Source: Hyphomicrobiales bacterium
Lineage (GTDB): Bacteria > Pseudomonadota > Alphaproteobacteria > Rhizobiales > Rhizobiaceae
Direction: 5' to 3'
NCBI GenBank assembly: GCA_900470155.1
Contig: UBZT01000020.1
Location: 27,521-91,520 of the forward strand
Length of the DNA: 64,000 nucleotides
Positions 16,364-26,271 of this stretch are shown here, in pieces (within the stretch, counting starts at the first letter, position 1; the number at the start of each line of letters is the position of its first letter). The notes beneath the pieces were generated by a model. It searched no databases, was not told the DNA's origin, and saw nothing but the letters and a program-made list of their open reading frames with translations. Position numbers and translations under genes: made by a program.

Positions 16364-17122
16364 ATGTTCTCCCTGTTCAAAAAGCCCGCTGCAATACACA
16401 AGCCCAGCCCGGCGCTGGACAGGATGCTGGCCGTCAATGGTCGAGAGCTGCCGTTGACCATTCGCAAGAACACCCGTGCAACGCGGATCACGCTGCGCAT
16501 CGAACCGGGTGGCCGAGCCTTGAAGATGACCATTCCCCATGGTCTCAAGGAGCACGACATCCAGGATTTTCTCGATCGGCATCAGGGCTGGATCAGCACA
16601 AGGCTGGCGCGCCAGACTGGTGGAAGCGCGATCGAAGATGGCGGCGAGATTACGCTGCGCGGCATCAAACACCGTATCGTCCATACCGGCCAGGTGCGCG
16701 GATTGACGCAATCGATCGACAGCGAAATCGGACACATACTCAGTGTCAGCGGGTTGGAAGATCATTTGCCGCGGCGGGTTGCCGATTTCCTCAAGAAGGA
16801 AGCGCGGCGAGATCTCGAGCGGTTGGCCGAGCAGCACGCTCGGTCTGTCGGCAAGCCTTTCAGAAGCCTCAGCCTGAAGGATACCCGCAGTCGGTGGGGA
16901 TCGTGCTCCTGGGATGGCAAACTGAGTTTTTCATGGCGGATCGTCATGGCGCCACCGCCGGTGATCGATTATCTCGCCGCCCATGAGGTGGCTCACCTGC
17001 GCGAAATGAACCACGGTCCGGCCTTCTGGTCGCTCTGCAAGCAGCTTTGCCCGCATATGGATGAATCCAAGGCGTGGTTGAAGCGCCATGGCTCCGCGCT
17101 TCATGCGATCGACTTCGGTTGA
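16364..17122 (+). CDS. YgjP-like zinc metallopeptidase (DUF45/M48-type)
   Basis: SprT/YgjP-type putative metal-dependent hydrolase. The zinc motif HEVAHL, followed by MNHGPAFW, sits in the C-terminal third, and the preceding SRWGSCSWDGKLSFSWR is diagnostic of this family. 252 residues, no signal peptide, so presumably cytoplasmic. Substrate unknown. The gene begins 40 bases after a terminator and is followed by trpF. Confidence 0.88.
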   Translation: MFSLFKKPAAIHKPSPALDRMLAVNGRELPLTIRKNTRATRITLRIEPGGRALKMTIPHGLKEHDIQDFLDRHQGWISTRLARQTGGSAIEDGGEITLRGIKHRIVHTGQVRGLTQSIDSEIGHILSVSGLEDHLPRRVADFLKKEARRDLERLAEQHARSVGKPFRSLSLKDTRSRWGSCSWDGKLSFSWRIVMAPPPVIDYLAAHEVAHLREMNHGPAFWSLCKQLCPHMDESKAWLKRHGSALHAIDFG

Positions 17123-17194
17123 TCAGGCTTCCACCGTTCAGGATAGGTCGCAATTTGGCTCGACTCTTTTGTGATTTCGTGCGACTTCGCTGCC

Positions 17195-17869
17195 ATGAGA
17201 CCCGATATCAAGATCTGCGGATTGAAGACGCCGGAGGCTGTCGATCGCGCTGTTGAGCGCGGGGCGACCCATATCGGCTTCATTTTCTTCGCAAAGAGCA
17301 CCCGCAACATCGAACCCGACATCGCCGGCATGCTGGCGGATCGCGTTCGCGGCCGTACCAAGATCGTGGCGGTAACGGTGGATGCCGATGCCGACGATCT
17401 GGATGAGATCATCGCGCTGCTGCGTCCGGATATCCTGCAATTTCATGGACATGAAAGCCCGGAGCGGCTTCTGACGGTCAAGGCGATGACCGGTTTGCCG
17501 ATCATGAAGGCATTTTCGATCCGTGAGCCCGATGATCTGAGGCGCATCGAGCCCTATATAGGCATAGCGGACCGTTTCCTGTTCGATGCGAAACCGCCCA
17601 TCGGCTCGGATCTCCCAGGTGGAAATGGCGTGACATTCGATTGGAGCTTGCTGCGCTCGCTTGACGAAAGCGTGAATTACATGCTTTCCGGTGGGCTCAA
17701 CAAAGACAACATAGCAGACGCCCTCAGCGAAACCGGTGCCCGGGGGATTGATATCTCCTCTGGTGTCGAAAGCGCTCCAGGGATCAAGGATCTGCAGATG
17801 ATGGACGATTTTTTTGCGGCGGTCGCTGAGGCTTCGCGCCGCGCACCGGTATCAGGGAGTGTCAAGTGA
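17195..17869 (+). CDS. trpF: Phosphoribosylanthranilate isomerase
   Basis: Third step of tryptophan synthesis, an Amadori rearrangement in a TIM barrel. N-terminal IKICGLKTPE holds the catalytic Cys, and FHGHES, MKAFSI, LFDAKPP (catalytic Asp) and LSGGL follow in order. The ATG at 17195 (MRPDIKICGL) matches homologues; a GTG at 17171 in frame would add 8 residues. Neither has a strong Shine-Dalgarno. First gene of trpF-trpB-trpA-accD-folC; overlaps trpB by 4 bases (GTGA). Confidence 0.95.
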   Translation: MRPDIKICGLKTPEAVDRAVERGATHIGFIFFAKSTRNIEPDIAGMLADRVRGRTKIVAVTVDADADDLDEIIALLRPDILQFHGHESPERLLTVKAMTGLPIMKAFSIREPDDLRRIEPYIGIADRFLFDAKPPIGSDLPGGNGVTFDWSLLRSLDESVNYMLSGGLNKDNIADALSETGARGIDISSGVESAPGIKDLQMMDDFFAAVAEASRRAPVSGSVK

Positions 17870-19086
17870 ACGAAACACCCAAACCCAATTCCTTCCGGGA
17901 AGGCCCTGACGAAGACGGCCGTTTCGGCATCTTCGGCGGCCGCTTTGTGGCGGAAACCCTGATGCCACTGATCCTCGACCTTCAGGCCGAGTGGGAAAAG
18001 GCAAAGACCGATCCCGAATTCCAGGCGGAACTGGCGCATCTGAACACCCACTACACCGGTCGGCCGAGCCCGCTGTATTTTGCCGAACGCCTGACGGAAG
18101 AGCTTGGCGGCGCGAAGATCTACTTCAAGCGCGACGAGCTCAACCATACCGGCTCGCACAAGATCAACAACTGCCTCGGCCAGATCCTGCTCGCCAAGCG
18201 CATGGGCAAGACGCGCATCATTGCCGAGACGGGCGCCGGCCAGCACGGCGTGGCGTCGGCGACGGTTGCTGCCCGTTTCGGCATTCCCTGTGTCGTTTAC
18301 ATGGGCGCGACCGATGTCGAGCGTCAGGCGCCGAACGTTTTCCGCATGAAGCTGCTCGGTGCCGAAGTAAAGCCGGTGACGGCCGGGCACGGCACGCTGA
18401 AAGATGCGATGAACGAGGCGCTGCGTGACTGGGTCACCAATGTCGATGACACATACTACATGATCGGTACGGCCGCCGGCCCGCATCCCTATCCGGAAAT
18501 GGTCCGCGACTTCCAGTCGGTCATCGGCCGCGAGACCCGCGAGCAGATGATGGCGGCCGAAGGCCGTCTTCCCGACATGCTGATCGCAGCCGTCGGTGGT
18601 GGTTCGAACGCGATCGGCCTGTTCCATCCGTTCCTGGACGACGAAAGTGTCCGCATTGTCGGCGTCGAAGCCGGTGGCAAGGGGCTCGAGGGCGAAGAGC
18701 ATTGCGCCTCACTGACGGCTGGTTCGCCGGGCGTCCTGCATGGCAACCGCACCTACCTGCTGCAGGATGGCGATGGCCAGATCAAGGAAGGTCACTCGAT
18801 CTCGGCTGGCCTCGACTATCCTGGCATTGGGCCCGAGCATTCCTGGCTGAAGGACATGGGCCGCGTCGAATATGTTCCGATCAAGGACGACGAGGCGCTC
18901 GCCGCATTCCAGATGCTGACGCGCACCGAAGGCATCATTCCGGCGCTCGAGCCGAGCCACGCGCTCGCCGAAGTCATCAAACGCGCGCCGACGATGGGCA
19001 AGGACCAGATCATTGTCATGAATCTCTGCGGTCGCGGCGACAAGGACATCTTCACTGTCGGCAAGATTCTCGGGATGGGGCTCTGA
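17866..19086 (+). CDS. trpB: Tryptophan synthase beta chain
   Basis: PLP enzyme joining indole and serine to give tryptophan. The PLP-lysine motif is HTGSHKINN; the phosphate-binding loop GGGSNAIG and the channel-facing ETGAGQHGVA region are present, and NLCGRGDKD is near the C-terminus. 406 residues, normal. GTG start overlapping the trpF stop; trpA follows 2 bases after the stop. Confidence 0.97.
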   Translation: MNETPKPNSFREGPDEDGRFGIFGGRFVAETLMPLILDLQAEWEKAKTDPEFQAELAHLNTHYTGRPSPLYFAERLTEELGGAKIYFKRDELNHTGSHKINNCLGQILLAKRMGKTRIIAETGAGQHGVASATVAARFGIPCVVYMGATDVERQAPNVFRMKLLGAEVKPVTAGHGTLKDAMNEALRDWVTNVDDTYYMIGTAAGPHPYPEMVRDFQSVIGRETREQMMAAEGRLPDMLIAAVGGGSNAIGLFHPFLDDESVRIVGVEAGGKGLEGEEHCASLTAGSPGVLHGNRTYLLQDGDGQIKEGHSISAGLDYPGIGPEHSWLKDMGRVEYVPIKDDEALAAFQMLTRTEGIIPALEPSHALAEVIKRAPTMGKDQIIVMNLCGRGDKDIFTVGKILGMGL

Positions 19087-19088
19087 AC

Positions 19089-19928
19089 ATGACTGCACGT
19101 ATGGACAAACGCTTCGCCGACCTGAAGGCCGAAGGCCGTCCCGCCCTGGTGACCTATTTCATGGCCGGTGATCCGGACTATGATACATCGCTCGCGATCA
19201 TGAAGGCGCTGCCGGAAGCCGGTGCCGACGTGATCGAGCTTGGCATGCCGTTCTCCGATCCGATGGCCGACGGCCCGGCGATCCAGATGGCCGGACAGCG
19301 CGCGCTGAAGTCAGGTCAGACGCTTCTTAAGACGCTGGAACTGGCACGCGAGTTCCGCAAGACCGACCAGACAACGCCGATCGTGTTGATGGGCTACTAC
19401 AATCCGATCTATGTCTTCGGCGTCGAGCATTTTCTCGATGTCGCAATCGACGTTGGCATCGACGGCCTGATCGTTGTCGATCTGCCGCCGGAAATGGACG
19501 ACGAATTGTGCATTCCCGCCCGTCGCCGCGACATCAATTTCATTCGTCTGGCCACGCCGACAACGGATGACAAGCGTTTGCCGACCGTGCTGCAGAACAC
19601 GTCCGGCTTTGTCTACTACGTGTCGATGAACGGTATCACAGGATCCTCGATGCTTGATCCTTCCCGTGTCGCCAGCGCCGTTCAGCGCATCAAGTCACAC
19701 ACGGATCTACCGATTTGCGTCGGCTTCGGCGTCAAGACTGCTGAACATGCCCGCCTGATCGGGACCAGCGCAGACGGCGTTGTCGTCGGCACTGCCATCG
19801 TCAATCAGGTCGCCAACAATCTGACAGCTGACGGGAAAGCCACGGCGGATACGGTTCAGGCCGTTGTCACCCTGGTTCGCGGCCTTGCCAGCGGTGTGCG
19901 CAGTGCACGCCTTGCTGCTGCCGAATAA
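19089..19928 (+). CDS. trpA: Tryptophan synthase alpha chain
   Basis: Releases indole from indole-3-glycerol phosphate and channels it to TrpB. Catalytic Glu lies in VIELGMPFSDPMADGPAIQ, with the second catalytic Asp in the same stretch; LMGYYNPI, YYVSMNGITG and GFGVKTAEHA follow. ATG at 19089 gives 279 residues; a longer open frame through trpB is a shadow. Confidence 0.96.
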   Translation: MTARMDKRFADLKAEGRPALVTYFMAGDPDYDTSLAIMKALPEAGADVIELGMPFSDPMADGPAIQMAGQRALKSGQTLLKTLELAREFRKTDQTTPIVLMGYYNPIYVFGVEHFLDVAIDVGIDGLIVVDLPPEMDDELCIPARRRDINFIRLATPTTDDKRLPTVLQNTSGFVYYVSMNGITGSSMLDPSRVASAVQRIKSHTDLPICVGFGVKTAEHARLIGTSADGVVVGTAIVNQVANNLTADGKATADTVQAVVTLVRGLASGVRSARLAAAE

Positions 19929-19966
19929 TTTTCCGATAAAGGCTGTAAAAGTCAGGAGTATACCGC

Positions 19967-20872
19967 GTGAACTGGATCACCAACTACGTGCGCCCGCGCA
20001 TCAATTCCATGCTCGGCCGCCGGGAAGTCCCGGAAAATCTCTGGATCAAGTGCCCGGAGACGGGCGAGATGGTCTTCCACAAGGACCTCGAAGAGAACAA
20101 ATGGGTGATTCCCGCCTCCGGCTATCACATGAAGATGCCGGCCAAGGCGCGCCTGATCGACCTGTTCGACAACGGCCAGTATGAAGCCCTGCAGCAGCCA
20201 AAGGTGGCGCAGGATCCGCTGAAATTCCGCGATTCGAAGAAATATACCGACCGCCTGAAGGACAGCCGCCTTAAGACCGAACAGGAGGATACGATCCTGG
20301 CCGGTGTCGGCACCGTTCGCGGCCTGAAACTTGTCGCCGTGGTTCATGAGTTCAACTTCATGGGTGGTTCGCTCGGCATTGCGGCCGGCGAGGCGATCGT
20401 CAAGGCCTTCGAACGCGCCATCAAGGAAAAGTGCCCGCTGGTCATGTTCCCCGCCTCGGGCGGCGCGCGCATGCAGGAAGGCATTCTGTCCTTGATGCAG
20501 TTGCCGCGCACGACGGTTGCGGTGGACATGCTGAAGGAAGCCGGTCTGCCTTACATCGTTGTCCTGACCAACCCCACCACGGGCGGTGTGACCGCATCCT
20601 ACGCCATGCTCGGCGATCTGCATATTGCAGAGCCGGGCGCCGAAATCTGCTTTGCCGGCAAGCGCGTCATCGAGCAGACCATCCGCGAAAAGCTGCCGGA
20701 AGGTTTCCAGACCTCTGAATACCTGTTGGAGCACGGCATGGTCGACATGGTCGTCAAGCGCCATGAAATTCCGGACCTTCTGGCCCGCGTACTGAAGATC
20801 ATGACCAAGCGTCCCGCCAATGATCAGGTTTCGAACGGCGCTATCGCAATCCCTACAAAGGCATCGGCCTGA
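19967..20872 (+). CDS. accD: Acetyl-CoA carboxylase carboxyltransferase subunit beta
   Basis: Forms malonyl-CoA with AccA for fatty acid synthesis. The carboxyltransferase core is intact (MGGSLGIAAGEAIVKAFE, FPASGGARMQEGILSLMQ, NPTTGGVTASYA). GTG start at 19967 after CAGGAG; 301 residues. The four-Cys zinc finger found at the N-terminus of E. coli AccD is not present: the equivalent region LWIKCPETGEMVFHKDLEE and what follows keeps only one Cys. The trp-accD-folC linkage is typical of rhizobia. Confidence 0.95.
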   Translation: MNWITNYVRPRINSMLGRREVPENLWIKCPETGEMVFHKDLEENKWVIPASGYHMKMPAKARLIDLFDNGQYEALQQPKVAQDPLKFRDSKKYTDRLKDSRLKTEQEDTILAGVGTVRGLKLVAVVHEFNFMGGSLGIAAGEAIVKAFERAIKEKCPLVMFPASGGARMQEGILSLMQLPRTTVAVDMLKEAGLPYIVVLTNPTTGGVTASYAMLGDLHIAEPGAEICFAGKRVIEQTIREKLPEGFQTSEYLLEHGMVDMVVKRHEIPDLLARVLKIMTKRPANDQVSNGAIAIPTKASA

Positions 20873-20909
20873 CACTTCGTATTTGGCCGATGGCAATGGA
20901 ACGACCGTG

Positions 20910-22250
20910 ATGACAGTGCCTACCTTGAGCCTGGCCGATGCCGAGATTGAAAAGCTCATGGGGCTGCACCCCAAGGGTTACGATCTCTCCCTCGACCGCA
21001 TTCGCCGCCTGCTCGATCTTCTAGGCAATCCCGAAAGGCGTTTGCCGCCAGTCATTCATGTGGCTGGCACCAACGGCAAAGGCTCGGCGACGGCCTTTTG
21101 CCGGGCATTGCTCGAGGCTCAGGGCCTGTCGGTCCATGTCCACACATCGCCGCATCTTGTCCGCTGGCACGAACGCTACCGCATCGGTGTGAAGGGAGGG
21201 CGTGGACAGATCGTCGATGATGCACTCTTTGCCGATGCACTGCGGCGGGTTGCCGACGCCAATGGCGGCCAGTCTATTACCGTCTTCGAAATCCTGACCG
21301 CGGTGACCTTCATCCTGTTTTCCGAGCAGCCCGCCGACGTGGCTGTCATCGAAGTCGGTCTCGGTGGCCGCTTCGATGCCACCAATGTCGTCGAAAAGCC
21401 GGCAGCCTCGATCGTCCAGCCGATTTCTCTCGATCACCAGGCCTATCTCGGCGATCGGGTCGAGCTGATTGCCGCCGAAAAGGCCGGAATCATGAAGCGT
21501 GGTGTTCCGGTGGTCATTGGCCACCAGGAATTCGAAGGCGCTCGCGACGTGCTGATCGGCACAGCCGAACGGCTGGGATGCCCGCTTTCGGTCTTCAGCC
21601 AGGATTTTCTCGCCTATGAGGAATTTGGCCGCATGATCTATCAGGATGAGTTTGGCCTGATGGATCTGCCGCTGCCGCGGCTTCCTGGTCGCCATCAGCT
21701 TGGCAATGCTGCCACAGCCATTCGCGCGGTGAAGGCGGCAGGCTTTGCCGTAATCGAGGAAATTGCCGAGAAGGCCATGCTGTCTGTCGAATGGCCCGGG
21801 CGTCTGCAGCGACTGACCGAAGGGCATCTGGTCGATCGTGCACCGGCGGGTGCCGAGATCTGGCTCGACGGTGGCCACAATCCGGGTGCCGGCGAAGTGA
21901 TCGCCGAAGCCATGGCTGCGATGGAAGAGCGCAAGTCGCGTCCGCTGCATCTGGTTGTCGGCATGATCAACACCAAGGATCCGATCGGGTATTTCCGCGC
22001 ATTCACCGGTATCGCCCATGCGGTATACACGGTACCGATCGAGGGCTCGGACGTCGGTCTCGACCCCGTGGCGTTGGCGCAATCTGCGGCTGACGCCGGA
22101 TTGACCGCTGTGCCGGCGGGATCGCTGGAAGAGGCACTTAATGCCATTGCCGAAAAAACCGCGGGCGGACCACCGCCACGCATCATGATTGGCGGATCGC
22201 TCTATCTTGCCGGCAATGTTCTGGCCCAGAACGGCACCATTCCGACATGA
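20910..22250 (+). CDS. folC: Bifunctional folylpolyglutamate/dihydrofolate synthase
   Basis: Adds glutamate to dihydropteroate and to folates. Mur-ligase-type ATP loop VAGTNGKGSATAF, then EVGLGGRFDATNV, ISLDHQAYLG, and the linker WPGRLQRL with the C-terminal domain LDGGHNPGAGEV. ATG at 20910 (a GTG one codon earlier is possible) gives 446 residues; the longer open frame overlaps accD out of phase. Last gene of the trp-acc unit, ended by a bidirectional terminator. Confidence 0.94.
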   Translation: MTVPTLSLADAEIEKLMGLHPKGYDLSLDRIRRLLDLLGNPERRLPPVIHVAGTNGKGSATAFCRALLEAQGLSVHVHTSPHLVRWHERYRIGVKGGRGQIVDDALFADALRRVADANGGQSITVFEILTAVTFILFSEQPADVAVIEVGLGGRFDATNVVEKPAASIVQPISLDHQAYLGDRVELIAAEKAGIMKRGVPVVIGHQEFEGARDVLIGTAERLGCPLSVFSQDFLAYEEFGRMIYQDEFGLMDLPLPRLPGRHQLGNAATAIRAVKAAGFAVIEEIAEKAMLSVEWPGRLQRLTEGHLVDRAPAGAEIWLDGGHNPGAGEVIAEAMAAMEERKSRPLHLVVGMINTKDPIGYFRAFTGIAHAVYTVPIEGSDVGLDPVALAQSAADAGLTAVPAGSLEEALNAIAEKTAGGPPPRIMIGGSLYLAGNVLAQNGTIPT

Positions 22251-22251
22251 A

Positions 22252-22276
22252 AAAAGCCCGGAATTTCCGGGCTTTT
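22252..22276. terminator. Bidirectional terminator between folC and trxA
   Basis: Arms AAAAGCCCGGAA (22252-22263) and TTCCGGGCTTTT (22265-22276); the A and T flanks serve both converging genes. Confidence 0.9.
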
Positions 22277-22301
22277 GAGTTGTCCAAGATCGGTCCTCGC
22301 C

Positions 22302-22622
22302 TCAGGCGGCGCTGGAGATCCAGCTCGACAGGGCCGTCTTCGGTGCAGCACCAACCTTGATGTCGGCAACTTCGCCACCCTTGAAGACGGCAAGGGTCGG
22401 GATCGAGCGAACGCCGAACTGGGCAGCCAGTTCCGGGTTTTCATCGATGTTCAGCTTGACGATCTTCACCTTGCCGGCGAGTTCGTTGGAGATTTCCTCC
22501 AGGCTCGGCGCAATCATCTTGCACGGGCCGCACCATTCAGCCCAGAAATCAACGACAACCGGCTCGGATGCATCGAGAACCTCGGCCTGGAAATTGGACT
22601 TGTCGACTTTTACAGTAGCCAT
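22302..22622 (-). CDS. trxA: Thioredoxin
   Basis: Cytoplasmic disulfide reductase partnered by thioredoxin reductase. Active site WCGPCK with Cys31 and Cys34; the cis-Pro loop SIPTLAVF is intact. ATG at 22622 follows AAGGAGAG; 106 residues, normal. Sits downstream of addA on the same strand with a 73-base gap, an arrangement also known in other rhizobia. Confidence 0.97.
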   Translation of the reverse strand: MATVKVDKSNFQAEVLDASEPVVVDFWAEWCGPCKMIAPSLEEISNELAGKVKIVKLNIDENPELAAQFGVRSIPTLAVFKGGEVADIKVGAAPKTALSSWISSAA

Positions 22623-22695
22623 CGGGCTCTCCTTATAGATATCGAATTGACTAGATATGTGATGCCGCGTCGCGGTAATTTCAATATGCGGTATC

Positions 22696-25600
22696 TCATG
22701 ATGTTTCGAGGTCGGCAAGAGAGGCGCGCATCACGTCTTCCGGAAGGTCCAGCACTGTCCCCGTTTCGGTGTAGATCAACAGGCATTCGATCGGCTTCGT
22801 CGGGTAAAGCGGCTTGAGGATCTCCCGGTAGATCGCCAGCTGCGCGCGATGCGAGAGCGGCACATCCATCACATGGCGCGGCGGGTTGCGATTGGTCTTG
22901 TAGTCGACCAGCAGAACCCGCTCGTCGAGCACGGCCATGCGGTCGATGCGGCCAGAGACGGCGCGCGGTTCGCCTTTCAGCACGAGAGTACCCATAACGG
23001 ACACTTCAGGTTGGCTATCGCTTGAAAACAGGGGCCTGAGGCTCGGCATGTCGAGCACGGACATGACAGTCTCGACCAAGCTCTCCCGGTCGGGCCGAGG
23101 CCAAAAGCGAGCCGCGCGATCGGCATAGCGCTGCGCCGCCTGCAACCGTTCCGAAGGCGGGATGGCGGGAAGCGTCTGAAGCATGCGGTGAACCAATCGG
23201 CCGCGCTGCAGCGAGAGATCGGCCTTCTTTTCATCGGAAAACAGGGCTGAGGCGGTGAGCATGTCATCCGTGTCATCGATCACGATACTGCCTGCACCCG
23301 ATGGGCTCAGCGGACGCGGCAGATGCACGGGCGGCGGCAGTGGTCGCGAAAGCGCCACCGGCAGATCCATTTCCGTCTCGGCTGCCGCTGTTTCCGCGGA
23401 AAGCGGAAAAATTTTCTGTGACAGTGGCAGGCGCCATTTTAGCCCGGACCAATCGCCGTCGGGACCACGAAATTGCGCGCTGCTACAGCGGCTTTCGTCA
23501 ATGGCAAGCGCATCGGCAATCATCTTGTGCCAGATATCGCCGGGATCCTGGACACCCCTGTAGCCGCAGATAATCAGACGGTCGGCGGCTCGCGTCATCG
23601 CAACATAGAGAAGCCGGCGATATTCCTCCTCGGTCTGGCTCTTGCGCAACTGAGCGTCAGCATCCGTCAGCGAGTTGCCGAGCCCCTTCGTCGGAAACCA
23701 GATCGGCACTGGAGGCTGATCCTCGTTTGCCTCCAGCAGCCGGAGCTTGGCAAGATGGTTCGAATTGAAAGCCTTCGATCCGCCATCGACCAGAAAGACC
23801 ACCGGCGCCTCGAGACCTTTCGAGGCATGAACGGTCATGATCCGGACTTCGTTGCGCTCCTTGTCCTGCTCGCGCTTGACCACTGGCGCTTCCATCTCGA
23901 GCGTTGAAATGAACGATTGCAGACCGGGCAGTCCGGCGGTTTCGAACGACAAAGCGAAGGTCAGGAATTCATCGAGAATGTCGCTGACCTCGGTGCCGAG
24001 CCGTCCGAGATAGACCCGTCGGCCCCCATAGAGGCCCAAGACCCTGGCGTAGAAGTCGTGCACCGAGTGTATGCGCGAAAGCTCGAGAAAACGGTCCAGT
24101 TTCCGCGTGCTTTCTGCCCATGGCGATCCGTCCTGCGTCGCCAGATCCGCCAGTCGGGCCCAAAGGCTCTGCTTCTCCGGACGCTCCGCCGCAAGGTCGA
24201 GAAGCTGCTCTTCGCTATGATTGAACAGCGGGCTTTTCAGGATGGCGGCAAGCGATAGATCGTCTGCCGGCAGCAACAGAAACCGGCCGAGTGCCAGCAT
24301 GTCCTGCACGGCAATATGGCTGGTCAGCTTCAGGCGGTCGGCACCGGCTACAGGAATGCTGTAGGGGCGCTTCAGCGACCGGGTCAGGGCATTGACGAAA
24401 CTGTCGCGCTTGCGGACCAGGACCAGGATATCGCCGGGCTGGATCAGCCGCTCGGCACCCTTTTCGATGATTGTCTGTTTGCCCACCAATTCGCTGATCG
24501 CATGCGCAATGCGTCGCGCAAGAATGGCCGACGGCGCGCTTTCCGGCGTGGCGTCGAAGGGTGCGGTCCAGTCCTCGTTCTTCTCCTGTTTTTCCGCGGC
24601 AATCATCTCCCAGAGATCGACCTCGCCCGGATGGCCGCTGCGGCTCGACATATGCACGACGGCATCGCCGGCGGCACTCAGGCCACGCAGATTGGCGTCG
24701 ATCGAAAACACCTGGTCGACCGCTGACAACACGGCGGACGTCGAGCGGAAAGACAGCGGCAGACGGATCGTGTTGAAGGTCTGTCCACCATTGTCGACAG
24801 CCTGCTGGGTCTGTTTTGCCTCGACGGAAAACTGTTCAGGGCGGGCGCCCTGGAACGAATAGATCGACTGTTTTTCGTCACCCACGGCAAAGAAGGTTCG
24901 CACGCCGGGTCGGGCGCTCGCACCCGAAAAGAAGTCCTCGCGCAGCGACCGGATAACCGACCATTGAACCGGGCTCGTATCCTGGGCCTCGTCCACCAGG
25001 ATATGGTCGATGCCCTGGTCGAGCTTGTAATGTACCCAGGCGCCGACATCGGCACGCATCAGCAATTCCGCGCTACGGGCGATCAGATCCTCGAAGTCGA
25101 GCTGCGACCGGCGCTTTTTCAGCTCTTCGTAGTCTTCGTCCAACCGGACCGCGAGTGTCAGGGCTGCCTTCGTCGCCTCGTACATGCGAAAGATCCGCAG
25201 CCGGTCGCGGGCGGATACCACATGTTCGCGGGCAGCGATCACCGCGTCGCGCAACTCCGGCGCCAGTTTGCTCATGGCAGCGGCAATCAGCGAGCTGTCT
25301 GCCTTGGGCGCTTCCGCCTGCGTCAGAAAGGCGCCGTCGAGCAGCTTTGCCCGCTCCAGGGGATCATCCTCGCGAAGCGCATGTTCAAGTGCTTCGGCAA
25401 CGGCGCGAACTTTTTCGCCACCCTTTTCGAGCGCCAGCTGAATGTATTGGGCAAAAACCGAGCCAGCAAGGCCGGCAAGCGGCCAATAGGCCTCTGCGCG
25501 TGATGCTTCGGTTTCATCGGGCCCAATCCCGAAGCGAAGCCGCAATGCCGTGTCGAGACCGCCCTTGCGGGCAGCCTGTCGGCGGAACTGCCGGATGGCA

Positions 25601-26271
25601 TGGCGATTGGCGACGATATCGCCGATCAACAATTCCAATCCACTTTCATCCGCGATGCTCAGCACCTGGGAGAAGGCCTCGGCCAGATCCGCGTCGTTTT
25701 CTGTCGATGTCGCGGTCAGGAGCGAGCGCCGCGCTTCGGCGAGAACGGTGACCGCAGCCCGATCGTCGAGAACGCTGAAATGACCGGCGACATTGGCTTC
25801 CAGGGGAAACTGGTGCAGCAGCGCCTCGCAAAAGGCGTGGATTGTCTGGATTTTCAACCCGCCCGGTGTCTCAAGTGCCTTGGCAAACAATTGTCGCGCC
25901 GCAGAAAGCGTTGCGCGGTCCGGCATGCGTTGCTCTATACTCGCCACACGTTTGGAAAGCTCTGCATCATCGAGCGTTGCCCATTCGGCAAGCCGATCGA
26001 AGACACGGTTCGACATTTCCGAGGCCGCTGCCTTCGTATAGGTGAGGCACAGGATGGAGGAGGGGCGGGCACCGGCCAGCAGCAGCCGAATGACGCGCTG
26101 AGTGAGTACATGTGTCTTGCCCGAGCCCGCATTGGCCGACACCCAGGCGGACTGGCCGGGATGCGAGGCGCGCGATTGCTCCACAGTCGTCCAGTCGATC
26201 CAGGCGCCCGGATCATCGCTGGTCGGCAGATTGGAGGCGTGGCTTGCCGTTGGGAGAGGGGCGTCAGTCAT
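22696..26271 (-). CDS. addA: Double-strand break repair helicase AddA
   Basis: UvrD-type helicase-nuclease subunit that resects double-strand ends for RecA in bacteria without RecBCD. Walker A ANAGSGKTHVL lies near residues 46-56, followed by LCLTYTKAAASEM, TIHAFCEALL, the Walker B region ILVDEAQDTS, GDEKQSIYSFQGA, and MTVHASKGLEAPVV. The C-terminal RecB-like nuclease motif is LVDYKTNRNPP. 1191 residues, normal for the alphaproteobacterial type. Overlaps addB by 8 bases. Confidence 0.96.
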   Translation of the reverse strand: MTDAPLPTASHASNLPTSDDPGAWIDWTTVEQSRASHPGQSAWVSANAGSGKTHVLTQRVIRLLLAGARPSSILCLTYTKAAASEMSNRVFDRLAEWATLDDAELSKRVASIEQRMPDRATLSAARQLFAKALETPGGLKIQTIHAFCEALLHQFPLEANVAGHFSVLDDRAAVTVLAEARRSLLTATSTENDADLAEAFSQVLSIADESGLELLIGDIVANRHAIRQFRRQAARKGGLDTALRLRFGIGPDETEASRAEAYWPLAGLAGSVFAQYIQLALEKGGEKVRAVAEALEHALREDDPLERAKLLDGAFLTQAEAPKADSSLIAAAMSKLAPELRDAVIAAREHVVSARDRLRIFRMYEATKAALTLAVRLDEDYEELKKRRSQLDFEDLIARSAELLMRADVGAWVHYKLDQGIDHILVDEAQDTSPVQWSVIRSLREDFFSGASARPGVRTFFAVGDEKQSIYSFQGARPEQFSVEAKQTQQAVDNGGQTFNTIRLPLSFRSTSAVLSAVDQVFSIDANLRGLSAAGDAVVHMSSRSGHPGEVDLWEMIAAEKQEKNEDWTAPFDATPESAPSAILARRIAHAISELVGKQTIIEKGAERLIQPGDILVLVRKRDSFVNALTRSLKRPYSIPVAGADRLKLTSHIAVQDMLALGRFLLLPADDLSLAAILKSPLFNHSEEQLLDLAAERPEKQSLWARLADLATQDGSPWAESTRKLDRFLELSRIHSVHDFYARVLGLYGGRRVYLGRLGTEVSDILDEFLTFALSFETAGLPGLQSFISTLEMEAPVVKREQDKERNEVRIMTVHASKGLEAPVVFLVDGGSKAFNSNHLAKLRLLEANEDQPPVPIWFPTKGLGNSLTDADAQLRKSQTEEEYRRLLYVAMTRAADRLIICGYRGVQDPGDIWHKMIADALAIDESRCSSAQFRGPDGDWSGLKWRLPLSQKIFPLSAETAAAETEMDLPVALSRPLPPPVHLPRPLSPSGAGSIVIDDTDDMLTASALFSDEKKADLSLQRGRLVHRMLQTLPAIPPSERLQAAQRYADRAARFWPRPDRESLVETVMSVLDMPSLRPLFSSDSQPEVSVMGTLVLKGEPRAVSGRIDRMAVLDERVLLVDYKTNRNPPRHVMDVPLSHRAQLAIYREILKPLYPTKPIECLLIYTETGTVLDLPEDVMRASLADLETS

